Shown piece by piece: positions 35,101 to 44,853 of a DNA stretch of 64,000 nucleotides. The notes under the pieces were generated by a model. The model was not told the DNA's origin. It saw only the letters and a program-made list of their open reading frames with translations, and searched no databases. Position 1 is the stretch's first letter. The number at the start of each line of letters is the position of its first letter. The stretch comes from Brachynemurus nebulosus (lineage: Eukaryota > Arthropoda > Insecta > Neuroptera > Myrmeleontidae), in assembly GCA_035578155.1 (NCBI GenBank), contig JAPWDM010000005.1, positions 53,760,454 to 53,824,453 of the forward strand, given 5' to 3'. The position numbers were made by a program, and so were the translations under genes.

Positions 35101-38100
35101 AGTTTGACCGATATAAAAACTATCACATTCCTGACAATTTAGTTTTGTAGATCCCCGATTTTTTAAATTTGTCTATTTTTGTTTTGTTATATATTAAATT
35201 TCCTAAATTAAGGCTCGATTTAAATGCAGTAACTTAAGATTTAGAATAAATAGGCATGTATCTAAATGTAATCTTTACATGTTTGAGAATGGTCATATTG
35301 ACCGAAACATGTCATAAGAGTTTTTATATTCAATAAAAGTGGTATTTTGCAAAGTAAAGTGTTTTTATTTACTAATATCAAATATGGAATACCATAAAGT
35401 AACGCTCAAATCTATTAAATTTAACAAACAAATATTTAAAAATATCGTAAATTTACAAAGAATTATAGTTAGTGCCTTCACTTTTCAAGTTAAACGTACC
35501 ATTAACTAAAGATTAAATATCCTAACCTATTAAAAAAGGATTAAAAAAGGTGTGACAGCTGCAGTCGTAATCTTTTTTTATTTACATCATCAAAGGAGTT
35601 AATATTCCACCCAACTTTACCCTACTAATTTTTTATCTCGCAAAGGTTCTTACTACACATGGAGCAACATGCCGACCGAAAACATGGATGTAAAATATGT
35701 GGTAAACGTTTTATGACACGGACTGCACTTAATTTACACTCAAGAATCCACGCGAGCTCGCCAAAATTTATGTGTGCCGTTTGTTCAAGAAAGTTCCGAA
35801 TTGTTACGGATTGGAAACGTCATGAACGCTCTTGTCGGGAGTCGCACGGTTGGCCACGCATGGAATTCGATTCTTCCGGTCGAAACACTTCGGGTCGACG
35901 CGTTAAACGTGCTCGGACACAAGTAAGACTTAAGCCTTTTATTTTAACCATAACGAAAATTGTTCATCTCAAAATGTCGGGCCTTTTACTACCAGTGACA
36001 AGTACAGTAGATAAGGTTACAAAAAAAGAAAGAATATCAGAGATGTCAACATAAAATAAATGACACCCTAGGAACTTGCAAAATAGAAATTATACTAAAC
36101 TATGTTGATAAAATTGAACATTACCGTATTTCGAAAAATCTGTCAGAGATGGCGGCACTTGTACCAATGAATATATACATATCAAAGCGTTTTGAGCCGC
36201 CATATTGCATGCCAAGTTGACTCGTTTTAATCATTTAAAGAGTTAACCCAACTATAAATTTGTTTTTTAACGTGTTCTGTGCATAATAATTGTATATAAA
36301 AAAAAAAATAAATATTTGTTATTATTATCAAAAAAAACTCGGAATTAATCAATTTTAATTTGCGGCAATAATTGACAGACGTTTTTGGGATTTAATAGTT
36401 TCTAAAGCTAGTGTTTCACCTAAGATCTAGATTTTATAAAATTATAATTTTATAGGGGCGTGGCTTAAATTTTAGTGTAATTGTAGGTGTAACATACTTA
36501 AAATCTAGATGCTATAAAATTATAATTTTAATAGTAGAAATTTTTGTACTTTTTCAATTGAAATTAACCCCCCACCTAAAAATCAGAATGGCGAAAACTA
36601 AAAAAAATCATGTACAGAAGTGGCAGATGGAACAAATGTATATATCTATTATTAATGAACAGTATTAATGAAAAAAATTACTACATAACAGTATTGATGA
36701 AAATTACTAACATTATTGATGAAAAAATAAATTCTAACTTTAAATTTAGTACCATGTTAAATTGTACAACGACCATGAATGTTTTTTAAAAAGTGCCTTT
36801 TTATTTTTTTTTTAAGTAAATGCACTAGTAGTACTTATGTAAGAAATAAATTTTTTTCTGTAAAGTGACATTTGGTGCCATTTGTTTTCTTATAATTAAG
36901 CAGTCGTTTTTTCAATCGGTTATAGTCGGCATACTCGGCTTATAAAATCTAGATTAGCATAATATGATTTTATAAAATCTAAATGTTAGGTGAAACACTA
37001 GCTTTAATCCCAAACTTTCCAATCACATCAGCTATTTCTAATTTTTTTTTTTTTAAGTACTATTAACTCGCCTATTCAAATTCAAAATCTGTTTTTTAAT
37101 AACTAAACTGAATTATTTCAGGATCGCTATGTCAGTTTGGTGCAAAATAACGAAAATACATCGTTTACTGAATTGATGGAAGACGGGGATCATATTACAT
37201 ATGAATATGTTGAAGATGATAGTGTTTCAGGTACTAAGAATAATTTTCAAACCTCTTTTTCAAAAATTAAAAAAAAAAATCCTCTCGATATTTTAGAACC
37301 ATATACACAAGCATTGAACAGCACTACAGAAAACAGCGACCAAAACACTTACGTGGAATACGTTGTACAAGAGGACAATTCGAACGATGTGATCGAAATC
37401 GACGAAACGCAACTATCCGAATTCCAAGAGTGGCAACGATCCGCCCAATTTCCCACAAATTTAACAACGATTAAAAGAGAAATCATTAATTACGCCGAAA
37501 ATGATACGGACGCGTCGAATGAAATAATGGAAATAACGGATCAAGACAATATAAACACCTCAGGCTCGGTATACTATTCCGTGGAGGATCTTTCCGGCAA
37601 CAAAAAAGAATATCGACTCCTACCGCATTACGTGATCCACACAAACGATCAGAATATCGATAATCCACAATCGATCGGCATATCAAACGAATCATCGGAA
37701 GATCAAAAATATATCTTACAATCGCAAACTGACAGCAGCACAATCAGTGTAATTCCGCCAAAATACATTTTACCTGACGATCAAGTCATACTCAGCGATA
37801 ATACAAATTCCCTTATTCTCAACACCGCAAATCAAGATGGATCCAATGTGGTTTATGTTGATTCATCGAATATTATATATAATATTCAAAATAGTATTGG
37901 TCTTCCACAAAATATTGGTACGATTTCCGGTCAAAATATCATTTTCCAACAGGAGGATAGTAATGAGGAACAGTTAAATCAAGATCAACTTTTAGAAGGT
38001 GATAATCGAATATCGTATGTGTTTGATAATCCCGAGCAGACGGGGGGAGGTGTAACGATCTATTTGAAAGAAAATGATGCGGTTCAAGAAGCGTTAGATG

Positions 38101-38168
38101 AAATTGATAAAGAGGCTGAAACGAAAGCGGGGGAGGAGAATGATGTGCATATTAGTAATAGTAGTTAG
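22187..38168 (+). CDS. ZAD-C2H2 zinc-finger protein, 1,384 aa
   Basis: Eleven exons keep one frame: 22187-22677, 22739-22889, 25247-25375, 25440-26114, 28544-28704, 28761-29027, 29084-29332, 33700-33870, 33926-34462, 35646-35922, 37122-38168. Residues 1-183 are a basic/polar lead. A ZAD domain follows at about 184-257, with its CxxC pairs at C185/C188 and C226/C229, split by an intron. Next come an acidic linker with a Q5 run and the conserved-looking LSEEELRSLLERTGF (exon 4), then about 15 zinc fingers from residue 483 to about 1010; several are atypical or missing a ligand. The C-terminal 348 residues (one exon) are finger-free and rich in N, D, E, Q and S, possibly an activation tail. ZAD domains mediate dimerisation in insect DNA-binding proteins (family knowledge); targets are unknown. 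I cannot name the orthologue. Confidence 0.9.
22918..23205. mobile_element. inverted-repeat MITE with a (TA)n core
   Basis: taggtatcggacatttttcg at the left is mirrored by cgaaaaatgtccgatatcta at the right, flanking the TA tract at 23028-23116. A relative of the right arm (gatccgaaagaaatccgata) lies near 51570 in WARS2 intron 2. In zinc-finger intron 2. Confidence 0.7.
23028..23116. repeat. (TA)n microsatellite
   Basis: About 45 TA units in the core of the surrounding inverted-repeat element; the IYIYIY-type ORF over it is not a gene. Confidence 0.95.
23927..25095 (+). mobile_element. repeat family R2, copy 1, with nested insert
   Basis: Begins ttccgagactactaaagtag and ends gtgtgccac..cc.attg..acgtattt. 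Other copies are at 38238-39349 (+) and 58586-59232 (-). It is interrupted at 24477-24959. A cgtccgtccgtctgtgtgtc stretch is typical of insect transposon ends. Confidence 0.8.
24477..24959. mobile_element. 483-bp insertion nested in R2 copy 1
   Basis: Flanked by the 12-bp direct repeat ttgagttacaac (24465-24476 and 24960-24971), which occurs once in the uninterrupted copy near 38809. The insert contains agtggcgtagaat, also seen near 42602. The long duplication points to LINE- or SINE-type insertion; no coding sequence seen. Confidence 0.75.
26331..27378. mobile_element. ~1.05-kb element with ~330-bp terminal inverted repeats
   Basis: Ends tagtacggtgca and its mirror tgcaccgtacta; the arms 26331-26660 and 27045-27378 mirror each other with moderate divergence. 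It encloses a coding remnant (26601-26960). TA at both edges may be the target duplication. In zinc-finger intron 4. Confidence 0.75.
26601..26960 (+). pseudogene. cysteine-rich C-terminal tail of a transposon protein, frameshifted
   Basis: The frame shows QQWLNKKKNPLEWGWKK, then TPITTARPAAPEELLSLI and CACKDECVRNCECRKSGL. From memory this WGW / PAP / cysteine-cluster layout recurs at the C terminus of large arthropod transposon proteins; I could not check it. The frame stops at 26882, but an acidic tail DEDLEEEGAMFEED continues in the +1 frame up to 26955, so the remnant is frameshifted and the rest of the protein is missing. Confidence 0.5.
27484..28035 (+). mobile_element. intronic repeat family R1, copy 2, with nested insert
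   Basis: R1 sequence split by the 290-bp insert at 27693-27982; in zinc-finger intron 4. Confidence 0.75.
27693..27982. mobile_element. 290-bp insertion nested in R1 copy 2
   Basis: Ends agagtcgtgacatg and catgtcacgactct are inverted, with a short tail ending ggactct. It is flanked by a 9-bp direct repeat cctgtaaat (27684-27692 and 27983-27991). Confidence 0.75.
29398..30120. mobile_element. 723-bp PIF/Harbinger-type element, TTA TSD
   Basis: Ends gggtgcgtcttttatcttcc and the mirror ataaaagacgcaccc, flanked by TTA (29395-29397 and 30121-30123). It contains a 42-bp tandem duplication around 29685-29768 (block cgcaagagggctgtattctc twice). In zinc-finger intron 7. Confidence 0.75.
30325..30831 (+). 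repeat. three tandem copies of a ~168-bp unit
   Basis: Units start at 30325, 30493 and 30661; each contains tttctctaatgcttaaaaaa and cggaaaacgacatttcatat. A fourth unit starts at 30832 and breaks off. Upstream, 30190-30320 is a run of atctagataa-like repeats. In zinc-finger intron 7. Confidence 0.9.
31742..32345 (+). mobile_element. intronic repeat family R1, copy 3, split by family R3
   Basis: The R1 start (ttttattttaaccatagaga) at 31748 is separated from its body at about 32070 by about 285 bp of R3 (ttttttaacgtgttctgtgc ... gattttataaaatt). In zinc-finger intron 7. Confidence 0.7.
32589..33636 (+). mobile_element. 1,048-bp PIF/Harbinger element with transposase remnant
   Basis: Terminal inverted repeats of about 110 bp (aggtgcattttcatgctgtc and mirror), flanked by TTA on both sides (32586-32588 and 33637-33639), the TWA target expected for the superfamily. 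It carries the transposase remnant at 32877-33267, which is far too short to be autonomous. In zinc-finger intron 7. Confidence 0.9.
32877..33267 (+). pseudogene. N-terminal PIF/Harbinger transposase remnant, frameshifted
   Basis: An ATG at 32877 opens a basic leader, runs into a poly(A) tract (about 33009-33028) and ends at 33083 in one frame. In the next frame, FWVHPLYKLRQEHGFFE and YIRMSATQFEELLCLI (33061-33200) match the recalled Harbinger block WVHP..R...G.F and Y.RMS...F.ELL. The shift probably arose by slippage in the A run. A stop at 33265-33267 comes before any catalytic residue. Confidence 0.75.
34766..34791 (-). ncRNA. degenerate hammerhead-ribozyme-like core, left repeat
   Basis: Minus-strand copy of the 35283 motif, with the same two core changes and an intact GGTCA/TGACC stem II. 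Confidence 0.4.
34867..35163 (-). pseudogene. GIY-YIG endonuclease domain of a Penelope-like element
   Basis: Minus-strand translation reads LNCQECDSFYIGQTGRSFET, RRAEHF, SAFARHLVDTGY and LHEANKGPRLNILEALE before a stop, matching the recalled pattern CxxC...YIGQTGRSF..R..EH...S.FA.HL...H...KG..L..LE. The catalytic Tyr and Arg are present. The upstream reverse transcriptase is missing, so it is a dead fragment. Confidence 0.8.
35283..35308 (+). ncRNA. degenerate hammerhead-ribozyme-like core, right repeat
   Basis: TTGAGAA, then a GGTCA...TGACC stem, then GAAAC, in the order of a hammerhead core (CUGANGA, stem II, GAAA). Two conserved bases differ (C3 to U, G8 to A), so activity is doubtful. 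Confidence 0.4.
35933..36250 (+). mobile_element. intronic repeat family R1, copy 4
   Basis: Begins about ten bases after the donor at 35923 of zinc-finger intron 10; same blocks and orientation as the other copies. Confidence 0.75.
36255..37005. mobile_element. repeat family R3 with inverted ends
   Basis: ctagtgtttcacctaagatc near 36408 is mirrored by ttaggtgaaacactagcttt near 36988, with gattttataaaat stems inside; 36255-36400 is shared with the insert in R1 copy 3. Related ends occur at 56800-57163. Confidence 0.65.
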
Positions 38169-38211
38169 TTTTTATGTATAGTGTTTTTTATACTGTAAAT
38201 ATTTTTATTTT

Positions 38212-38217
38212 AATAAA
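38212..38217 (+). terminator. poly(A) signal of the ZAD zinc-finger gene
   Basis: AATAAA 44 bases after the stop; a repeat begins 20 bases later, so the 3' UTR is probably short. Confidence 0.6.
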
Positions 38218-38237
38218 TTTTTTAAAAATATTATATT

Positions 38238-39349
38238 GCTTCCGAGACTACTAAAGTAGCGGAAGCATTGTGATCACTTTTGAAAAATAAAAAGATTGTC
38301 CCCCCTAAAATAAAATTATTTATACACATTTTACGTTTTAGAGCTTCCTGAACAATTTTGGTTTGGTGTCTGTCTGTCCGTCTGTGTGTCGCCAGTTTGC
38401 ATCAATTGGCATAACTTCTGAACTATTCGATTGTTTGTAATGAAATTTTCAGAAATTATGCAGTTTGGTTCCTAGATGGTCCCCTATGAATTTAATCGAA
38501 ATCGGCTACGCCGCTATCATGTTATTCCATTAATATACTAAATTACACCAAGTGGCATAACTCCTGAACTATTCAATTCTTTTTTATGAAATTGTCAGAA
38601 ATTATGCGGTCTGGTTTCTAGATGGTCCCTTACAAATTTCATTGCATTCGGAGTAATAGTATCCACGGCGCTACCATGAAATCCCATTAAATGTCAATAT
38701 CTTATTTACTGCTAGTCCCACTTCGCTCAAATTTTTAAAGTATTTTGGGGGTTAGTTTCTAAAATATTTTTGCTATTATGTATTTTATAATGTAGCCTTT
38801 AAGTATTTTGAGTTACAACAATTTTTTATGAACTTTAAGGCGAAAATATAATTTCACGGTATATATATCGAGCCATTACCGCCATTTTAGCGTAACCGAC
38901 AAATATCAAATTTTACAGGATTTTTTAAATATTTGTATGGCGCTTGCGATATTTCTGTTGTCTTAATTTTATTACGCCTGAGCGTCATTTTATAAATATT
39001 TATTATTGCGGAGAAAAACGTTAACAATCGGTGTTACTGAGTCTTTTTTCTCAAAGTGAGCTGTTGGCACATGCGCAAGACCTTTTTTTATGGAATCGTA
39101 CTTCATAAAAATGTTCTTGCGCATGTGCTAACATCTCACTTTGAGCAGAAAAACTCAGCAACGAACAATGCGACTGCTTGGTCCGTTACGTTACGGTTTA
39201 AAATGTTGCTTGCAATAAAAATCTCAATTTCGATAAGTGTCGTTTACGATAAATCGACGCTAATGGGCCGATATTTGGTAGAATACTGTTTTAAAGTCTT
39301 ACGAGTACGAGGAAGCTGTGTGCCACACCTCATTGGCAGCGTATTTATT
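38238..39349 (+). mobile_element. repeat family R2, copy 2
   Basis: Same ends as copy 1. Interrupted by about 390 bp (about 38876-39265) that itself contains the M3 MITE at 39033-39162. Starts 20 bases after the zinc-finger gene poly(A) signal. Confidence 0.8.
39033..39162. mobile_element. 130-bp MITE family M3, copy 2
   Basis: Reads identical to 19271-19400. It lies inside an insertion that interrupts the repeat at 38238-39349. A short ORF across it is an artefact. Confidence 0.9.
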
Positions 39350-40190
39350 TTATGTGATATGTTCAAATAATTACTTGTCAGTCATATATGACACGGGATG
39401 TACACAACACACATAGAGACATTATCTTAAAAATTCAGCAAATATGTGTTCAACACACGTAAGTCAGGATTTCGTAATTCAGTAGGTTGTTTTTCATATT
39501 TCTCGGAATAAAATATATCTTACTTTTATTTAATATTAATATTAGCCTTTAATTTGTTAATAATATGATTATCTAAACCTTTTACTTTCTCTATGAGTTT
39601 TAGTATAGTCATTTGGTTCAAATAAAAGGGGTTACCTGGAAAGTTTTCCGGGAGTTTTGAAAATGGCTGTTTTAATAGATTTTAAGGTGCTCTTTTCGAA
39701 TTTCCATTTTGCCACTTCGTATCTTTGCCGCTCGCGCCGCCATATTGAAAAAATGGCGTCGAAAAGCAGTTTTTTGACGATATCTTCTTTCCGAGTCATT
39801 TTACGAGGAAAATATCTATACACAAAATTAAACTAGAGAAAATTTCCTACAATTATGTCTTAACAATTTTTTTCGTAAAATCAATAGTTTCGGCGTACGA
39901 GCGCCGCAAAGTGTTAATTAATACGCGTTTTCGCGGAAACGTTTCCACACCACCTTAAGGTAGAGTAAGCTACGCGTTTTTTTAATGTGATTTGCTCAGT
40001 AGGCCTAATCTCCTTGTCATGTATAGTTCGGAAATTTAGCGTAATCTTCTTCGTTTATCCTTAATTTTTTTTGATGGGCCAGGTGTTACAAGTTCATCGT
40101 GTTCAGTACCTATTACCTATACCACCTATACCATGGTTACTATTCTAGTAACCTTATACCTATTCGTAAATATAAGAAAAATATGTGTTA
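39350..40190. other. intergenic, no gene seen
   Basis: AT-rich, with one less AT-rich patch near 39715-39770 (cgctcgcgccgccatattg). The short ORFs here have no support. Confidence 0.45.
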
Positions 40191-41106
40191 AGCCGGGTCT
40201 ACATATAACGAACGAATGCGAACAAACGTAAACGAATGGTAGCGAACAAACATAAACGAACAAATGTGGACGTAGGGACGAAAGCGAACAAACACGAACG
40301 AACAGTTTCGAACACTCACGAATGTTTTCCATTTGTTGTCGGTACATCAAAGAAAAAGATTCGTTCGTGTTTGTTTGTGTCTGTCAGATGTGGACGATTA
40401 GAAATTATTCTAACAATAAATTAAGATAAACAGTTTAAAATAAATTCAGTTAACAATTTAAAATTGACAAGATTTGAAATTTTATTTCAATGTTTTGGGA
40501 TGTTTTAGATAATTTTTACAAAATTACCAGAACAAAATAAATGACGTGTGGGAATATTTGGAGGAAAAATTTGATTAACAGAAGTCGCAATGAGTAATAA
40601 CACTGAAGTCTTTCTTTAACAGGAATTGCTTTCCGATAATACGTGCATATTTTGTTTAGATATTTCTGGTCCAACTATTTTAGTTAACTTTTCGAAATCT
40701 GATAGTGACGATCTTGTGAAATTTCCAAAAAATTAAGAATTTTCACAAATTAAATCAGTTAGTAAATTAGAGGGGGTGAACTGACTTCAAAATGGGGGAA
40801 TGTAAAGTTTATTGCTATTTCCGACCTTTTTTGAAAATAATCTTTTTTTTTTGAAAAAGGTTTGTTTTATGGTCCTAGATACTTTATATTTGTATGTATA
40901 TTGTACACTCTATTTCAAAAGAGATATACATACAGTTGAATTTTTATATTTAGACAATGACGTAATAAATTAGCACAACCCTTCAGAGTCACGTCATATG
41001 GATTTTAAGCCAATAATTGAATACAAAATTTTTAATACTCCTTCAAAAATTTCGTCTCGATTCAACATTACGAATTAGAAAAAGATAATATAATAATTTA
41101 ATCCAA

Positions 41107-41109
41107 CCT

Positions 41110-41144
<35 letters not shown>
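41107..41144. repeat. poly(A) tract
   Basis: A-run of about 34 bases inside the left arm of the 8.56-kb element. Confidence 0.9.
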
Positions 41145-41220
41145 AATTAAAATATGAATGATAACAATATAAATAACTTACAATATAAAGATGCGACTTA
41201 CGTCGTTACCTATTTTTAAT

Positions 41221-41337
41221 AACATTCCAGAAGAAGACGTAATTATAATGAGTTGTCTGCCAAAAGTTGCTCTTAATAAGATTTTCAATTATTTTGAATA
41301 TTGGACAGTAAGGCTCAACGTAATGGTAAATTATTAA
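41221..41337 (+). pseudogene. possible F-box-like coding fragment
   Basis: The frame reads IPEEDVIIMSCLPKVALNKI, then FNYFEYW, resembling the F-box start LPxExLxxIFxYL. The inverted arm near 46868-46930 carries the first half. Very short; could be chance. Confidence 0.2.
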
Positions 41338-41681
41338 TTAAATTTTACTGTGCAAGTGGATCAAATAGTTATGAATTATAGTTATTTAATCACAAACAAA
41401 TCAACCAAACTTTCCAATCTTATCTAAATTTTTTTTTATCAACAACAACTCACTCACATTTTATTTTAAAAATGCTTACTTTTTGAGTTTAGCGTACTTT
41501 TTCACTTGACCTAGTAGTGTACTTCTAAGTAGTTTTAGAATTAGTTTATTTAAGGCAATTCAACTATTTTAACGAATTTCCGAAAGGAAAATTTAGCTGT
41601 TACAACAACTGTCATGAAACTTGACCTCAGGACTATGCTTGAAATTTTTCACCAGAAACCGAAAATAATACCGATTCGCAA

Positions 41682-41683
<2 letters not shown>

Positions 41684-41751
<68 letters not shown>
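41684..41751. repeat. (TA)n microsatellite
   Basis: Alternating TA tract inside the 8.56-kb element. Confidence 0.95.
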
Positions 41752-41756
<5 letters not shown>

Positions 41757-42130
41757 AGAGCACCAGTAGCCGTCACTGACCTAATAGCCGTCAAGTTTCA
41801 GTAAAATGATAAATATTAAGATATTATGCAAGCATATATTTGTAACACAGATAAAACAGACAATTTGTATCACTTCTTGACAGAGTATTCCTGTCCAATC
41901 ATACAGAATTCAGTACATAGCCAAATACACATTGAAAGATATTACTCAAAATAACAATCATCTAAAACTATTAAACATTGAATCCAAAGAACAAATGAAT
42001 AATATTTTTTTCTACATTTTGCCCTGGGAGAATAATATTTTTCACTAGAGGTATATTGTTAAATGTTATTTAACACTTCTTGATAACACAAGAAGTATAT
42101 AATTGTTAATTCATTAAGCTTAAATTGTTA

Positions 42131-42436
42131 GGCTATACCGGAGAGGTATACCTGTACAGGTAAACTGCAGCGGTAATTGAAAATCAGTACTTTCTACCTG
42201 CGCAGGTATGTATACCGCAGCGTGTATGTGAGTCAAACAACACCTACACAGGTTTGATTTCAATTGTTTATACGCTTTCATAGTAAGCGTCATGAGTAAT
42301 CATGAGTAAAATCTGTGCAGTTTACCTGTACAGGTATACCTCTCTGGTATACTGTAACGTGTGTGAGCTCGTTGCCTGTACAGTTTACCTGCACAGGTTT
42401 ATCTGCGCAGGTATACCGTAACGTGTATGCCCGGCC
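42131..42436. mobile_element. 306-bp element with ACCTGTACAGGT palindromes, TTA TSD
   Basis: Flanked by TTA (42128-42130 and 42437-42439); ends ggctatacc and ggtataccg..cccggcc are imperfectly inverted. Inside are at least five 12-bp palindromes of the form ACCTRYRCAGGT, among them ones near 42150, 42198, 42243, 42325 and 42389. Nested in the 8.56-kb element. Confidence 0.6.
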
Positions 42437-42878
42437 TTACTTGATACTGTATAGGTATTCTTATTTTGTATTTATGAAAAAGCTGAATTGCCAGTCGATG
42501 TTCTATACGAATTGTATTTAAACATTAATAAAATGTTGATATGTTGTTTATACAGAAAGTATTAACGAATCGAATAATTGTGCTGAAATGACAATTCCGC
42601 CAGTGGCGTAGAATATAGGAGGAGTTAACCTTATTTGTGACAGTAGTTAGAAAATCTTATTTAACATAGTTTAGTATGGTTTACGGTACCTACACATCCT
42701 GCCAAGTATGATAGAGATACGTCAAATAGTTTTAAAGTAGTGGGAAAAAATAGTTATTAAATTTTTAAATAAAACACTCGTAGCTTAGTAAAGAGCAATT
42801 TTATCTAAGTGATTGGGGTTGAATCTTCATATTCTGAGCCCAGGAATCCTCAATTTAAATATTTCCAATTATTAATGA

Positions 42879-42880
<2 letters not shown>

Positions 42881-42967
<87 letters not shown>
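42881..42967. repeat. (TA)n microsatellite
   Basis: About 43 TA units; the ORF over it is an artefact. Confidence 0.95.
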
Positions 42968-42970
<3 letters not shown>

Positions 42971-43484
42971 AATTTTAGCGAATCGGCATCATTTTCTGGT
43001 GACCTCAAAATAAATTTCTATTATAGTCCCGAGCTCAAGTCTTCCCATGACAGTGGCAGTAGTAGCTGAATTTTTCATTTGGAAGTTCATTAAAACATTT
43101 GAATAAAATAATAAAATAAAAATTTAAAATATATTTAGCAGTACACTACCAGCTCAAATGAAAAAGTATAATAAGCTCAAAAAATAAATAATTTTAAAAT
43201 AAGAACATTACATCAAAACAAGGTATTGAAAAATTATTACTAGCTGTACTCGGGACGTCGTTTGCGTGAAGCGTTGGTATAAAATCAGTGAGAAATATAT
43301 ATTATATGTTTAGTATAGTATATATAATATATTGGTATCTAAATCGCCAACTATCTACAGTATCAGTACCTACAATTTTCCAAAAACATTCCATGTACAG
43401 ATACGGTCTCGTTACAATTTTATGATATGTGTATTGTGTATATAGATTAGTAATGCATGCATTTTAAATATAATCTTATTTATA

Positions 43485-43672
43485 AGAACTGAAAATGACA
43501 CATTTCAAAAATAAAATTTTGTAACATATATAAAAGTTATTATAATTTCTACTATCCTATTTCAATATATTAGATAGTAGATCTTGTGAGAGATAGTTAT
43601 ATTACGAGCTTGTCTGATACATAAATTAATGTGAATGAGTTATTTTCAGTTGTCGTTGTTTTCACTATAAGT
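43485..43672 (+). repeat. ~190-bp repeat, copy 1
   Basis: Contains tattagatagtagatcttgt and gagagatag; second copy at 53262-53448 in the same orientation. Confidence 0.8.
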
Positions 43673-44853
43673 AATAAATATATTATGTACTTGGAATTTA
43701 TTGATTGTTTTTTAAAGGTTTTTTGGATATAAATTTAATATTTTGCGGGTTTATTGGTCTTATTATATCATACGCATCTGTTTAATCATAAGTTTAACCT
43801 TTCGCGTATTATAAAATTTATAAATAATTAGTCTGTGGCCATATTTAAGTTTGTGGGCTTTTAATATCTGGGTTTTAATATATGGGTTACTATAATACTG
43901 TTATAATTATATAGTAATTAAACTTTATGTCCTTAAAGAATTACGGTCAGATTAACTGTTACTTACAAAATTAAATTTGAGACTTTTTTTTAATTGCTGC
44001 TCATTTTTGTTAGTAGAAGCTCTAATAGCACATTAATTTGCTAACCCGTCAGATGTCAGAAAACTACGGTCGGCGGGCCAGATCTGACCCACCTGCTGTT
44101 TTTAATCCGGTTCGCCAATTAATATTTTGTCTTTTTTAACTTTAATAATGTTTTTTGATGGTGAATTTTTTGAATGAATACTTTTAGTAGAAGATAGCTA
44201 AATAAATTATTTAAAGTTTAAAGAAATGGGTTAATTCAAATTCTAGAATGATGATACGATCCACTAAAATCACCTGCATGGGGAGTTACATTTGCATTGG
44301 AAATGTATACCTCTAATACGAAAAGATATTTTCAAAAACATAAAATAAAGATATAAATTTCCAAACAATTTTATACCAAGCGAAGTTAAGTTTTCGTATT
44401 ATAAAAAGATTATCTCAAAATTCCATTTTGTTATATTTTATTAAATTTTATTAATTTTCTTTAAACTTAAAAATAAATATAGTAACCTGACGAAAATTAG
44501 GTGCTTTAAATGTACCTATCATGTTTAATAATTAACCTTTATGTAGTCAAAATTATTTGTATCCCTGGCAATAGCCGGCTGTGGGTCAGAAAACAAATAT
44601 AAGCTGTTATTGATAAAAAAAAATTTAACTACGATTGAAACATTTGGTTAATTTATTTGCAATTAAACAGTTATAATTTTGAACTATTTGTGTGAGCCTT
44701 ACTGTACTATGCTTCGAAACATTTGAAATCTTCCAGTGGTGTGATTGTTTACGCTAACAAGAAGAGTATATCAAGTACACTGTTCAAATTTTTGTTGAAG
44801 AGTTTTGTTATCTAGTGATTGCTATCTAGCGAATATTATCTCGTTTTCGAAAA

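Larger units (their letters stand above)
34690..35385 (-). mobile_element. Penelope-like element remnant with inverted terminal repeats
   Basis: The ~145-bp end 34697-34843 is repeated inverted at 35232-35380 (agtaaataaaaacactttac to taggcatgta). Between them, on the minus strand, lies a GIY-YIG coding remnant; reverse transcriptase is absent. Penelope elements carry terminal repeats in either orientation and a C-terminal GIY-YIG domain (family knowledge). In zinc-finger intron 9. Confidence 0.8.

Noticed and set aside
35923..37121. Introner (transposon-created intron)
   Set aside because: R1 and R3 fill most of the intron, but their ends do not coincide with the splice sites.
39056..39370. 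104-codon ORF
   Set aside because: It runs through the M3 MITE and the R2 repeat end.
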